Positions 41,465 through 51,506 are shown, numbered from the stretch's first letter. The stretch: 64,000 nt of DNA from Agarophyton chilense (GCA_030374765.1 JARGXX010000098.1:372001-436000); one strand, 5' to 3'. Translations and numbers: made by a program. Notes: generated from the sequence alone by a model not told the origin.

Positions 41465-42964
41465 ATGTTATTGACCGATCTGGAGCTTCGTCGCGCCAAA
41501 GAAAACCTCACTCATTTCGAACAAACCTTCACGCAAAACCAACAAGAAAAGCTTATTCCGGCACGGTACCGTCTCAATCTCAAACTCCCCCACGTCTCAT
41601 CGTTCTTAAATTCAGATGACATATTAGTTGCTACTCTTGATATGTTACAAAATACTTGGAAACGACTGGCAAAGATTCAAATCCTTATTGAAGACCCTAA
41701 GCTTCAACCGTTTGATCATGAATTTGAGGTGCACCAAAACGCAATCATTCGCATCTTTTTTTGGAAGCAGAGAGAACCTACATACCCTATAGGAAATTTG
41801 GTATTGTCGTTGACAGATTTGCGTATGGGAGCTGATGAAAAATTGTTGTTGCTTGTTGAAGGACTTCCTCGTTCTAAGAACATTGCTGAAATCTCAGTGG
41901 GGTGGATTACGCCCAAGATTGAAAAGGTTCTTTTAAATGTACAGGTTCGTGTGAATAAGAAAAAAGGATGGCCATTTTCGAAAGCCAGGGTGTACTACAT
42001 CCTATACACTTGGGAACCAAACGGAAATACAATGTGGAAACCTATATATCGGTCTGAGATACTGACCAACTTGTCAAATGATCCATGTTCAAAAGCGCCC
42101 ATGAACTATACTGGAGCCGTAATACGGATGGACGGTAACAAGGTTGATGAGAATCAAACAAGATCATTTCGCATTGAATTCCTTCATTACAAGGCAACCC
42201 GTCAGTCTCACAAAATTCTCGGATCATCCGTGTTTAGTCTTCAGCAATTAAGACAAACTGTTGTTCCGTACGGGCGTCTTTATTTGAAAGTTAGCAACAT
42301 TCCGGAAAGCGAGCTGGTCGGTGCGCTGCAACTCTTGAAGACAACGTTGGAATACGGGAAAAGTTCCTTCAGACTTGAAGCATCGTTCGGCGGTGAGATC
42401 TCAGAAGATATACTTTACATTGATGTTGAAGTGCTCAACAAGACAAGAGCGTCGGTGCGTCGAATATCGTTCGAAATAAGCGTGTACACCGATCAAGGCG
42501 CGTGGGAAAAGTTTTACGGCTCTGAAATGTCTCCCAATCTTGCCGCTGGGGAATGCCACAGTTTCTCCGTGGCAAAGCTGTCTGAGAAAAAGTTGCAGGC
42601 GGGCGCTACACGACGATGGATATCAATTGCATTTTCACGCCGAGAAGGTGGGCGACAACTTCAAGTAGGCGTCGCAAACACCACGTTGTCAGATTTGTCA
42701 AGTGGCCAAGTTCTGCCACTCGAGAATGAAGAGGGTCTATTGCGAGTACGAACAATGGACAGAGTTACAAATGGAAGTTCGAAGGCTCATTTGGCACTTT
42801 GTTATGAATACGGTGCTGAGGCGCCTGCGCGAGAGAATCACGTGAACGATCCGATGAGAATGCAACAAAACCCACGCAACGAAAACAGAATGCCGACTGA
42901 ACGGCTTTTTTATTCTGACTACTCTCGAACTGACGATTCTCCATGCAGTAGTACCAGCAGTTGA
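41465..42964 (+). CDS. Large single-exon protein with possible tandem C2-like domains
   Basis: 499 residues from ATG 41465, uninterrupted. No family match is certain. Three beta-rich repeats (about 30-150, 155-275, 290-440) share C2-like features: alternating hydrophobic strands, motifs such as KARVYYILYTWEPNG ... YRSEILTNLSNDP, and repeated short phrases (SVFSLQQLR, VLSLTDLRM, TTLSDLSSG) at equivalent positions. This suggests three copies of one fold, perhaps copine- or C2-type membrane-binding modules. Canonical calcium-binding aspartates are not obvious. The C-terminus is polar and disordered. Codon use and the clean frame support a real gene; function is inference only. Confidence 0.75.
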   Translation: MLLTDLELRRAKENLTHFEQTFTQNQQEKLIPARYRLNLKLPHVSSFLNSDDILVATLDMLQNTWKRLAKIQILIEDPKLQPFDHEFEVHQNAIIRIFFWKQREPTYPIGNLVLSLTDLRMGADEKLLLLVEGLPRSKNIAEISVGWITPKIEKVLLNVQVRVNKKKGWPFSKARVYYILYTWEPNGNTMWKPIYRSEILTNLSNDPCSKAPMNYTGAVIRMDGNKVDENQTRSFRIEFLHYKATRQSHKILGSSVFSLQQLRQTVVPYGRLYLKVSNIPESELVGALQLLKTTLEYGKSSFRLEASFGGEISEDILYIDVEVLNKTRASVRRISFEISVYTDQGAWEKFYGSEMSPNLAAGECHSFSVAKLSEKKLQAGATRRWISIAFSRREGGRQLQVGVANTTLSDLSSGQVLPLENEEGLLRVRTMDRVTNGSSKAHLALCYEYGAEAPARENHVNDPMRMQQNPRNENRMPTERLFYSDYSRTDDSPCSSTSS

Positions 42965-43154
42965 AAAACTATTCATCGCAAGTTGTACATCTATTTTCTA
43001 CTACAGCACCTATGCCTCTCTGCTTCCCACCCCCTGGCTCCCCAAAGTCCCGAACGGAATACGCTCATATGAGACGTTAGGAGTCTTTCGTTCTGTATCG
43101 AACTGGTAGTCTATCCTATGCTACATGAATAGCCGCGCAAGCGAGCGAATGCAT

Positions 43155-44927
43155 TCAATTGTTGTTTTGTATGTCGAGTTGTTCGTTGTCCTCTTTCTTC
43201 CGTTTCCCAGCCCTAGCCTTCGGACCCCAGTTTGGCTCGGGATTCAATGGGAAGCGCACGCCCTTGTCTGTGGTCTGTCCGCGTCGAACAAACTTGTCCC
43301 GTTTGATAGAGAAGTCGATTTCTTCTGGATCAATGAGGTTGACTGGTTTTCGCAAAATGCGTTGTGCAACGGAAGGTCGATCACCTTCAACTTTTCTCTT
43401 TTTGGCGGCATTTCCCACCTTATCGGCCCACACACGCAGGATGTCCCACACAAACTGTGGATCCGCATCGGTCTTGACGGCCTGTGGATCAGTGTGACTC
43501 TGTGATACCTTGAAGCCTTTGGAAACCAAAAAGTGCCGGACAGCTGCAGCCGGCGGGGGAGAAATCTGCAACGCTTTGCACATGCTCGGCAAGTGCAGAA
43601 ATAAAGGAGTGGGAACTTCTTCATACAATAGACGAACAATGGCACTCACGCGCTCTCTCGCCTTGAATTTGCCAACGCCAGAGTGAATTTCAGCCAGTAA
43701 GCTTTCGGAAACGCCGTCACCAATAAGCGCACCATTCCAGATGGGTCCACCAACAAGCACAGAGCCATCGCAAATGGAACACTTGTGAGAAAGGTGTGAC
43801 GACGCTAGAGGTGGCGAAAACTTGAGATGCGTGTGTGACTGGGATGGTTGCGGCGGATTTGTGACGGTGGCATCATTGGCGAGTCGGCGCTTCTTCGAAT
43901 CCGACGTAACATGTCGAACTCTTCCAAGTGGTTGGAAGCGATGTGTGCCACAGTCAGAACACTGTAAAACAAGAGACATACTGGAAGCAGTTTGTTGGGC
44001 AAGTTGTCTGCTTTCCATCACTCTGACAAACAGTCTGACATAAAAATCAATCTTGACGCACAAAACGGGAACAACGGCCTTGCCGTGACGGTTGGCGGCG
44101 GTTTGAATGGCGGCAAGTACGATGCGAACGGCCATTTCGTGGGCAGCAGCGCCCTTCAACGGCGTACTACTATATCTGGCGAAGCATATCTCAGGCGAGT
44201 TGCCACACAGCACGGCGAGGTCGGTGCAAGTGACGGCTAAGAGTCCGCCGTGCGAAACGGACTGCACGGCGCTCTCCAAGAACGGAGCGGCGCTTCCATA
44301 CGGATCAAGATCGACAACGTCAAACTGCTTATGGCGTTCCCTGGAAGCGGCCATGAGAGACACGGCGTCGGCGTGGGACGGGGTGACCTGGTCGGTGGTG
44401 AGCCCGTTATGGTGGACGTTGATGGCAATAGTTTGGACGGCAGTTTGATCCAAGTCGTTGGCAATGACGTTTTGGATGTGAGAAACCTCCTTGAAATAGC
44501 GCACCGAGCGCAATCCTGTAGCAGAAAGAGCCTCCAGCACGCGCAATTGCCTCTGGGGTTGACCGGCAACCTCAAACGGGGGCTGTCTGGTGAGCCATCT
44601 GAGAAGCAAGACAGACAAGTCACGATTGACAACCTGCGCGGGGTTGTAAAACACATTAGGTTTTCGATAGAGCGCCTTGGCGTCGCCCTCGACCAGCTCG
44701 GTGAAGGCACCATCGCCATCAAGGCCAGCAGCGGATTTGCCGGTGGCGTCGTCGTTGTTTGCATTCTCATGCATCTTGTCATTGGCTGCCACAGGATGCT
44801 TGGGCGGCGGTCGCTTCGGCGGGGGCGGCCTTTGGGCAGTCATGCGCGAGAGCCAATGCACGGTGGCCCGCAGCGTGAGCTGGATGGTGTGCGGGATCGC
44901 TCTGGGCAAGAACAGCAACGGCGACAT
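43155..44927 (-). CDS. TRM1: tRNA (guanine26-N2)-dimethyltransferase
   Basis: 590 residues from ATG 44927 (the frame extends a little further, to a TTG). Makes m2,2G26 in tRNAs using SAM. Visible: YRKPNVFYNPAQVVNRD, the SAM loop EALSATGLRSVRY (about 132), ANDLDQTAV, the catalytic region DLDPYGSAAPFLES (about 202), CTDLAVLCGN, and a zinc site CSDCG (about 320) with CSICDGS (about 382). The tail is Lys/Arg-rich (nuclear-localisation type). Residues 1-28 (MSPLLFLPRAIPHTIQLTLR ...) look like a mitochondrial presequence. A second ATG at 44843 gives a form without it, as in yeast TRM1, where alternative starts supply mitochondria and nucleus. Divergent with the chromodomain gene, 309 bp apart. Confidence 0.95.
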   Translation of the reverse strand: MSPLLFLPRAIPHTIQLTLRATVHWLSRMTAQRPPPPKRPPPKHPVAANDKMHENANNDDATGKSAAGLDGDGAFTELVEGDAKALYRKPNVFYNPAQVVNRDLSVLLLRWLTRQPPFEVAGQPQRQLRVLEALSATGLRSVRYFKEVSHIQNVIANDLDQTAVQTIAINVHHNGLTTDQVTPSHADAVSLMAASRERHKQFDVVDLDPYGSAAPFLESAVQSVSHGGLLAVTCTDLAVLCGNSPEICFARYSSTPLKGAAAHEMAVRIVLAAIQTAANRHGKAVVPVLCVKIDFYVRLFVRVMESRQLAQQTASSMSLVLQCSDCGTHRFQPLGRVRHVTSDSKKRRLANDATVTNPPQPSQSHTHLKFSPPLASSHLSHKCSICDGSVLVGGPIWNGALIGDGVSESLLAEIHSGVGKFKARERVSAIVRLLYEEVPTPLFLHLPSMCKALQISPPPAAAVRHFLVSKGFKVSQSHTDPQAVKTDADPQFVWDILRVWADKVGNAAKKRKVEGDRPSVAQRILRKPVNLIDPEEIDFSIKRDKFVRRGQTTDKGVRFPLNPEPNWGPKARAGKRKKEDNEQLDIQNNN

Positions 44928-45236
44928 GGCGCGGTCGCGGCCCGGGCGCGATGGCAAGCAACGCGGCCCTGTGACTCAAATCATCGGCTCTATCTATTTG
45001 ACATGTGCGAGCGCCGTTAGCATTCCGCAACGTGTAAGACGCTACCACAATTTTCGCCACGTGGCCATAGATGCCACGCACGACATCGTGTCCACGCGCA
45101 CGCGTGTCGGGGCGAGACCGCGCCCGCCAGAAGTCGCTTGCGCTTGGCAAGTCGCTTGCGCTTGGCAAGTCGCTTGCGCTTGCGTTTGGGCGCCGCGCTT
45201 TCGTTCCGCCGTACGGTGTGCGCAGGCAGCAGCAGC
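44928..45236. promoter_or_regulatory. Short divergent promoter region with 18-bp tandem repeats
   Basis: Only 309 bp separates the TRM1 and chromodomain start codons on opposite strands, so both promoters must lie here or overlap the genes. It contains about three units of AAGTCGCTTGCGCTTGGC (45131-45183). No TATA box is evident. Confidence 0.5.
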
Positions 45237-47759
45237 ATGAGCGCCGAACGAAACGTCACTGGCGTCGCGCCTGCGCCGCAACCACCCCCGCCGCTGCCGC
45301 CGGCCGCCCACGCGCTTCACACCCAAGTGCTGGCGCGCACGTCGCTGTCGCTGCAACTGGCGCGTCTCATCACCGCCTACCTCCGTCCGCTCCACCCCCC
45401 CCCTTCCACCTCAATGGGCGCCACCCTCAGCGCCCTCATCCACAGATTGGAGCAGCAAACCGCATTCTTCGACTCCAAGCCCGACATTCTTGCCTGGCAG
45501 GTGCGCGAGGCCATTCGCACCGAGTTTTTCAAGATCGTGTACCCCACGCCGCCCACCTCCGAGTTGTGCGCGCTCGTGCAGAACTGCGAGCAGCTTTTGC
45601 AACGTTATCATCTACCGCACCGTCCCTTCTTCTTCCCCGGCGGCCGTGTTGCTGTTCCTACCGAGGCGGGCTCCCGTCGCGCTGCCACATCGTTGCAGCT
45701 TCGCTTCAAAATGGCTTCTGGTATCACCGTCACCGAGGCTATGCTTCATTTGGACGGGCCCGACGGCGGCGCCTTTCAATGGGTGCAGACCCATGCACTC
45801 ACCCCGTTAGCACCATTATTGGCTGCCGTCATGGCCCCGTCGCCTCAACAGCCACCGCCACCTCGTCCGAAGCGTCGTCGTGCCACCGCTCAAAAGCGCC
45901 CGCGCCAGTCGCGACCGCGTGCAAGACGTGCCTCGCACCCGACGCACGGCGCATCACCTCCGCCGAATGCATCGGGAGTCATGCTGCCGCAGCGCCCGCC
46001 CTTGCCGCAAATGCATCGCGGCACATCTTTTTCCGCGCCGTCTCCGCCGTCCACGCCGATGCGATCGTCGCCGCAGCTTGTTGTGAACGCGCAGCAGTCG
46101 TATGTGCCTGCTGGAGCACACTCATCGACACCGCCGCAGACGCCGCAGCCAACGCCGGCGCGCGTGTCCAACGTTGTAGCACGCTTGGCGCGTCAGGAGA
46201 TTTCGGGCGTATTTGTGCCCAAGGAGCTTCTTACGTTTGCGCCGCCGCCGAGGGCGAGACTGTGCACCAGCTTGCTGTCCAACGCATCGGGGTCGTTGCA
46301 GCGCGCATTTGACGTTGGATCAGCTGACGTGTTGGCGTCGCTGTACCGCGTGAAGAATCTGGTGTTGGTTAAGCGTCTGCTTGCGCGCAAGTTTGAGGGT
46401 GACAATGTGCTGTACTACGTGGTGTGGGGTGGTGGCGGTGTGAAGAATGGTAGCTGGGAGAAACGGGAGGCGCTAATGAAAGACGTGCCGGCCATGGTAC
46501 GGCAGTTTGACGTGAAGCACCCCATGTTGCCAGAGAAGGTAAATCTGCACGGAGAACGGCGGCCAGCCGGGTGGCATTCAGGGTTGGACGGTAGGGTTAA
46601 TAGCAACCGCGCGAGCTGCCAGCAGTCACAGGTGGGCGGCAGTGAAGCAATGAGTGGGGCTCGCGGTTTGGGTGGCACTGGTGGGGGTGGAGCAGCGTCA
46701 GACAGCGCTGTAGGCATTGATGGCACGATGAGTGGTGGTGGGGAGATTGAGCATAGGGTATCGACGACGACTTCCGTCGGTCGCGCGAGCTCGACTACAG
46801 AAGTGGCAAGCAGTGGAGGGCATGGTGGTGGGGGAGTGTCTGGCACGAAGCAAATTAGACATTACGTGGACGATTTGACTGGCGAGGAGATTCCGAGCTG
46901 GGTGGACACGCCGATTGTGGAGCTAAATATCTGCGGAATGATCTTACAGATTCGTCGCCCGGATGAGGCGGTGCTACACAATGACGCAACGTCAGCAGTG
47001 CGGGACACGAAGAAGCGGCAGACACGGTTCAAGCAGGAGAACATTGTGGTGGGTGAGCGGCTGTTCCCGCTGAGCAAATCGGAGGCGAAGGCGGCGGTTG
47101 AGGCGAGCGTGCGGGTGCACCGGCAGTACAACCGACTGCCGATCCTGTTTCCACGCGGGATCGGTCGCGTATCGGCGGGGGACCACGGCGCTGCGTTCTC
47201 GGTGGAGGACGCGCAGCGCGCGCCGGCGTGTTGGGAAGGATACCTCAGCAGTGTGGGGCTACGGTGTGTGGATTTTGAGCGCGAGCTAGCGCCGCATATG
47301 CCGAGCGCGGAGGAGTGGGTGCGGGCGCGCGTGGCGCGCACGCGCGAGGAGTTGATTGCAGCGACGGCGACGGAGCACCGCGAGCGCGCGCGGAGGGTGC
47401 TGCGCGAGTGGTTTCGGCACACTGGCGCGCCGCCGCCGGCGCAATTGTTTCGCGACGGGGTGCGCGGCGGCGGGGCAAGCACGGGGGCTGGGAGAGGGGC
47501 AGGGATGGGGAGGGGGACGGCGACGACGATGGGAGCGGGGACTACGATGCCCGCGGCGAAACGGCGGCGCGTGGGGCGGGAGGAGGGCGCGGTGGGGCGT
47601 GCGGGCGCGCCGGGAACGCGCGACGCGCGTGTGGAGGCGGCGCTGCGCGCGGCGGCGCGACGAGAGGGGCGTGAGGGGCGCAAAGGGCGCGGGGACGAAG
47701 AAGCGGGTGAGCATCGCTGGTTCGACGAAATCTGGGCTTGCTGGCGTGCGCGCGTGTAG
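45237..47759 (+). CDS. Chromodomain protein of unknown class
   Basis: 840 residues from ATG 45237 (the frame is open further up but only from a TTG). A helical N-terminal region (about 20-140) is followed by a Pro-rich, strongly basic segment with nuclear-localisation character (RPKRRRATAQKRPRQSRPR, about 210-230). Then comes a chromodomain (about 365-430): VLVKRLLARKFEGDNVLYYV, then VWGGGGVKNGSWEKREAL and MVRQFD. The aromatic positions for methyl-lysine binding are partly kept (YYVVW, W of SWEK). After a Gly/Ser-rich linker a conserved-looking C-terminal region follows (IPSWVDTPIVELNICGMILQ, then an Arg/Ala-rich helical tail). No SET, helicase or chromoshadow domain seen. Very high GC at the 3' end. 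Role in chromatin is inferred. Confidence 0.8.
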   Translation: MSAERNVTGVAPAPQPPPPLPPAAHALHTQVLARTSLSLQLARLITAYLRPLHPPPSTSMGATLSALIHRLEQQTAFFDSKPDILAWQVREAIRTEFFKIVYPTPPTSELCALVQNCEQLLQRYHLPHRPFFFPGGRVAVPTEAGSRRAATSLQLRFKMASGITVTEAMLHLDGPDGGAFQWVQTHALTPLAPLLAAVMAPSPQQPPPPRPKRRRATAQKRPRQSRPRARRASHPTHGASPPPNASGVMLPQRPPLPQMHRGTSFSAPSPPSTPMRSSPQLVVNAQQSYVPAGAHSSTPPQTPQPTPARVSNVVARLARQEISGVFVPKELLTFAPPPRARLCTSLLSNASGSLQRAFDVGSADVLASLYRVKNLVLVKRLLARKFEGDNVLYYVVWGGGGVKNGSWEKREALMKDVPAMVRQFDVKHPMLPEKVNLHGERRPAGWHSGLDGRVNSNRASCQQSQVGGSEAMSGARGLGGTGGGGAASDSAVGIDGTMSGGGEIEHRVSTTTSVGRASSTTEVASSGGHGGGGVSGTKQIRHYVDDLTGEEIPSWVDTPIVELNICGMILQIRRPDEAVLHNDATSAVRDTKKRQTRFKQENIVVGERLFPLSKSEAKAAVEASVRVHRQYNRLPILFPRGIGRVSAGDHGAAFSVEDAQRAPACWEGYLSSVGLRCVDFERELAPHMPSAEEWVRARVARTREELIAATATEHRERARRVLREWFRHTGAPPPAQLFRDGVRGGGASTGAGRGAGMGRGTATTMGAGTTMPAAKRRRVGREEGAVGRAGAPGTRDARVEAALRAAARREGREGRKGRGDEEAGEHRWFDEIWACWRARV

Positions 47760-48118
47760 AGTGTGGCTGTGGTGGTTCCGTTACTTATATATCCCAACAC
47801 TTGCTGAGCGTGCGCACGGAGATCGGTGGAGATTGAAGTTGTGTTTTTTTTTTGTGTCGTTGTTGTACACCGAAGGGTTTGGCTTTTGCTGACGGCTCGT
47901 GGCGCGCGTTTGTGCTGCAGGGCGCGCAGTTCTGGGCGGCGTCACTCGCAGCAGCCGCTGCAACGTGGCCGCGGATGCAATCGCGTTCGGCGTCGCCGGT
48001 CGCTGCGCCAATCAGTGCGCGCCGAGCTGCTGGGGGTTGCGCGCGCGTGGGGTCGCGCCTGTTTAAAGCGTCGCGCCGCGTCGCCGTTGCGTCCGTCGTC
48101 GGCGCCCTGCGCCAGTAG
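47760..48118. other. Intergenic with possible promoter
   Basis: Between the chromodomain gene and a small gene on the same strand. CCAATCAG at 48008-48015 is a good CCAAT box, and TTTAAA near 48062 could act as a weak TATA. A frame of 88 codons ends at 48118, touching the next ATG, but begins far upstream without support. Confidence 0.4.
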
Positions 48119-48436
48119 ATGGGGGTGCAGGCGCCGCGCGGTGCTTACGGCGGGGTGCGTTTCGATGCGGCTGGCGAGTCGGCGGCGCGCGCGATTGGCG
48201 AAATGGGCTTCAAGGCCAAGGGCACCGTGAACAAACGCATCGAGGAGATTCGCGCCGAGGCTAAGCGCTCTACCGCCGCGCTGCACCCGTCGAAGCTCAA
48301 CATGAAGCGCAAGGGCGGTGGCGGCGGCGCGCTGGGCGCCGTTTCCGCTGGCGGCGGGGTTGGTGGTGGTGGCGGCGGTGGCGACGCCGCCGCCGCTAAC
48401 ACGGCCGCTTCGTCCAAGCTGGGCGCGCCGTCGTGA
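48119..48436 (+). CDS. Small basic Gly/Ala-rich protein of unknown function
   Basis: 105 residues from ATG 48119. The first two thirds are helical and charged (GESAARAIGEMGFKAKGTVN, KRIEEIRAEAKRSTAA). A Lys-rich patch (KLNMKRKGG) and a Gly/Ala run that looks disordered follow. It lies downstream of a CCAAT box and converges with the Patched-like gene. Composition is unlike antisense noise, but I know no family. It could also be an exon of a longer spliced gene. Confidence 0.5.
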   Translation: MGVQAPRGAYGGVRFDAAGESAARAIGEMGFKAKGTVNKRIEEIRAEAKRSTAALHPSKLNMKRKGGGGGALGAVSAGGGVGGGGGGGDAAAANTAASSKLGAPS

Positions 48437-48707
48437 GAGAGCGGAGAGCGTACACGATTTTGGCGCGTTGAAGATTCGGTTGGGTCACGTGCGGCCCCGC
48501 TCAGCAAGAGAGCAGAGTTGAGTGAGATACTGCGGCGCGGCTGCGGCGCGTCACGTGCGCCCACGCCGTTCGCGCCGCGCCAACACCGCATGCGCAAACG
48601 CTGCGCACTGGGCACTTTTGATTCCGAAAAAAGAGCGTATCATATTTAGATAATTAGAGAATACAAAAAAAGGGCAACTCTTCTTTAACCAATCGAAAAC
48701 TGTCTTG

Positions 48708-51506
48708 CTAAGCGCTTTCGTCCGCGTCCATCACCTTCATGTCGTCGTCGCTCATCGCCGCCGCGTCGTCCATCACGCGCTCCTCCAGCTGCATCTCCGC
48801 CATCTCCTTTTCGCCTTCGTCCGCGTAGAAGCTGCGCGGCCCCACCAGCGACAGCAACATGGGCCCCAGAACCAGCCCGTGCACAAAGCCCATCAAAATC
48901 AGGAACAAGAACCCGCGGAAGATCACTTGGAAGATGTATGAGCTCGCCCCCGCAAGCATAATGATTGCCAACAGCGTCGAGAACCCCGCGTAAAACACGG
49001 GCGGGCCCATCGCCCCGAGCGCCTTGATGGCGCGTTCACTGCGCGTTCCAACCTGCTCCAGAAACGCCCGCGCAATATGCACCACAAAGTCCACCGCGAT
49101 GCCCGTGCATAGCACTAGAGTGATTACGCTCACCGAGTTCAGATTCACCCCGGAGAAAAACGTTAGCCCGAGCACGTCGATGATGATGATGCCCACCACC
49201 ACCACGCTCACAATTGCCACCACCGGGTGACCCACCAGCAGGAAGCAAACCAACGCCACTGCCATCGACGCCAGTCCCAGCGATAGCCCGATTTCCGCAG
49301 GTAGCGCGTCGTACTGTTCCGTGAACGTGTCGAAAAAACTGTAAGGGAACGCTGCCGCATTCCCGTCTTCGTCGCCAAAGCCCACCGAGTCTGCGCTTTC
49401 TCTCACCGATTTCAACGCCTTGATCTCGTCGTCATTCGTTTCGCGGTACACATACTGAGCACTGAATTTGCACCCGATCACTCTGGACGAGTCTTTCGAG
49501 AACAGAACGTCCGATTCATACCGACCGCCACTACCTTCCAAGAACTGCTTCAACTCATTCTCAAACGCCTCGGGTCGGATGAAACTACCATCCGGCGCAT
49601 TGGAAAACTGTAAAAGCTTCGGGTACCAACAGTCCACGGTGTCCTTCTGAATCCACCTGTTGTTCGCAATCACGCCGTCGCCGCCGCATAGTCTTAGCAA
49701 ACGTCTTTGATTTTCAATCGTGCTCAAGTCCCTGTCACGCACGTAGACTTTTGTTCTATCTCCTAGGAAAAAGTACTTGTCAATCTGGTCCTGGAACTCG
49801 CGTTGAGCTGATCCGTCCGGGTAGAAGAACGAGAATTGAAACTTGAGGTACAGTTGTGACACACCATAGCAGCACGCCGCAAGCCATCCAAGGAATAAAA
49901 CCAACAAGATGGCGCGCACGGTGGGACGCATGATGAAAGGCCCAAACCAATTCGTAAAGAAGCGACTGAACCCAGCAGGCTTTTTCTTGAACCAGTTTAA
50001 CTGTCTCACCTCGGCAACAGGCGGGAAAAAAGGGCAGCAGTCGCGACGCTTTGCTTCTTGCCTTCTGGCATCCAAAGTAAGCAACGCCGCGAAAAACGTA
50101 ATCGAAAATACCCAAGCGAAGAAGATACCAATCGCAGCCCACAGCGCAAAGAAACGAAGCGCAGGCAGACGACTAATTGCACTCAGCAAAAACACCACTA
50201 CATTCGTGAACGAAGTAACAGTAATTGCTGTTCCTGCAGCGCTCAACGCCAACGCAATGCGCATGCGCACCGGCTTCTCAGAGCTCCCCGGTCGCAAGTT
50301 GATATCATCATATGCACGGGTGACATGGAAGCAATCGTCAATACCAATACCAATGAGCAGAAGTGGTAGAATCTGATGCACCGGCCCGTAGAACATTCCA
50401 AATGCTGACGAAAGACCGAAGCAGACGCCCAACGCAAGACCAGTCGTGATAAGCGCCCCTACTGCGAGCCACATGTGTGAACGCACAACGTGGAAATCCC
50501 CCAAAAAGAAAATGACGTATATGGCAAGCAACACAAAACCGGCTGACAGCAGCGGAAGATCGCCATTAAGTGCTTGAGACAGAGATTCTTCCTGGGAATA
50601 TTGACTTTCGACGTACCAGTCCAGAGTTCTATCGTTCAACAAAGGTGTGTCATCTAGCAAGAGGTTTGTCCAAGCCTCTTCCAAGTCATCCGCTTCAGCG
50701 TCGACCCGATCTCCGTCCTTTTCAACCTGCCTATTCTCGATTAGCTGTGCAAATGTCATGATCTTGAAATCGAAGTCGGAGCCGGAGCCTGAAGCGCCAT
50801 TAATGAGCTCCTCAGAGTTGAACGGGAGACCAACGCCATCTGTAGACGAAGGATTGGCGAAAGTATTCTTGATGTCTTCATCAGAAGACTGCTGAATTCC
50901 GCGACGCACGGTGGCGAAGAAGTCGGTGCTCCCGTCATCGTTCTTCACCACTTGTTTAGGGTCATAGAATAAGGCGAGCGCGGAAGAAAATCTGCAAACA
51001 TCGTTTCCTTCGGTGTCTGTTGTGGTGACGCAACGTTCCGGCCATGTAATAATTGTATTATCGGCACCGTCTGCAGTACTGGGCGGGGCAGTTACTTTCC
51101 AACCAGTTTCAGCAACTGCCAGTGCTTCCAACAAGGAGGGTTTGTTCGCCAAACCGCGTCCATCACGAGCAACGAACGCAATAGTTGCTCTGCGAAATGG
51201 TTGCCCGTATCGAGACTCTACGTACTGCTGATTGGCCAATGCAACAGTTCCTTGTGGAACCCACAGTTTGTCACCACGGGATTCTGTTGTGAATCGAAGC
51301 ATTCCAATGAGAGACACAAGTAGCAAAGCAATGGATAGTAGAATGGTCCACAGAGGGCGTGCAGCAACGAGATAGCCAAGGCGGAAGAAGCATGTTCTCA
51401 TGAAGCGATCAATTGCATAACTGATACGAAACAACGGGCCGCGCTTCTTGGAGGGCTGCACGTCGTCCGCCATGTGCAGTGGAACATTCGGCACGGTTTC
51501 GCTCAT
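48708..51506 (-). CDS. Patched/NPC1-type RND membrane protein with sterol-sensing domain
   Basis: 932 residues from ATG 51506. One membrane segment near residue 50, a large lumenal/extracellular loop, then a block of five or six segments (about 325-500) with the RND motif GIGIDDCFHV, matching the sterol-sensing domain. A second segment (about 535) and a second loop with paired Cys follow, then a second block (about 750-890) with GIAVDFVVHIARAF, the mirrored proton-relay motif. Both Asp-containing motifs are intact, so a proton- or sodium-driven transporter of sterol or lipid is likely. The acidic C-terminus (DDDMKVMDADESA) is cytosolic. Shorter than animal Patched and without an NPC1 N-terminal cysteine-rich domain, it is closest to the dispatched/patched-related proteins of protists and algae. 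Confidence 0.9.
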   Translation of the reverse strand: MSETVPNVPLHMADDVQPSKKRGPLFRISYAIDRFMRTCFFRLGYLVAARPLWTILLSIALLLVSLIGMLRFTTESRGDKLWVPQGTVALANQQYVESRYGQPFRRATIAFVARDGRGLANKPSLLEALAVAETGWKVTAPPSTADGADNTIITWPERCVTTTDTEGNDVCRFSSALALFYDPKQVVKNDDGSTDFFATVRRGIQQSSDEDIKNTFANPSSTDGVGLPFNSEELINGASGSGSDFDFKIMTFAQLIENRQVEKDGDRVDAEADDLEEAWTNLLLDDTPLLNDRTLDWYVESQYSQEESLSQALNGDLPLLSAGFVLLAIYVIFFLGDFHVVRSHMWLAVGALITTGLALGVCFGLSSAFGMFYGPVHQILPLLLIGIGIDDCFHVTRAYDDINLRPGSSEKPVRMRIALALSAAGTAITVTSFTNVVVFLLSAISRLPALRFFALWAAIGIFFAWVFSITFFAALLTLDARRQEAKRRDCCPFFPPVAEVRQLNWFKKKPAGFSRFFTNWFGPFIMRPTVRAILLVLFLGWLAACCYGVSQLYLKFQFSFFYPDGSAQREFQDQIDKYFFLGDRTKVYVRDRDLSTIENQRRLLRLCGGDGVIANNRWIQKDTVDCWYPKLLQFSNAPDGSFIRPEAFENELKQFLEGSGGRYESDVLFSKDSSRVIGCKFSAQYVYRETNDDEIKALKSVRESADSVGFGDEDGNAAAFPYSFFDTFTEQYDALPAEIGLSLGLASMAVALVCFLLVGHPVVAIVSVVVVGIIIIDVLGLTFFSGVNLNSVSVITLVLCTGIAVDFVVHIARAFLEQVGTRSERAIKALGAMGPPVFYAGFSTLLAIIMLAGASSYIFQVIFRGFLFLILMGFVHGLVLGPMLLSLVGPRSFYADEGEKEMAEMQLEERVMDDAAAMSDDDMKVMDADESA

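Noticed and set aside
44250-45020. Plus frames opposite TRM1
   Set aside because: TRM1 motifs on the minus strand are unambiguous; the antisense frames have no domain.
45071-46312. 413-codon plus frame overlapping the chromodomain gene
   Set aside because: GC-rich shadow frame; the chromodomain frame carries the recognisable domain and a proper ATG.
46862-47800. 312-codon minus frame opposite the chromodomain gene
   Set aside because: Arg/Ser/Pro/Ala-rich antisense of a very GC-rich coding region, without a domain.
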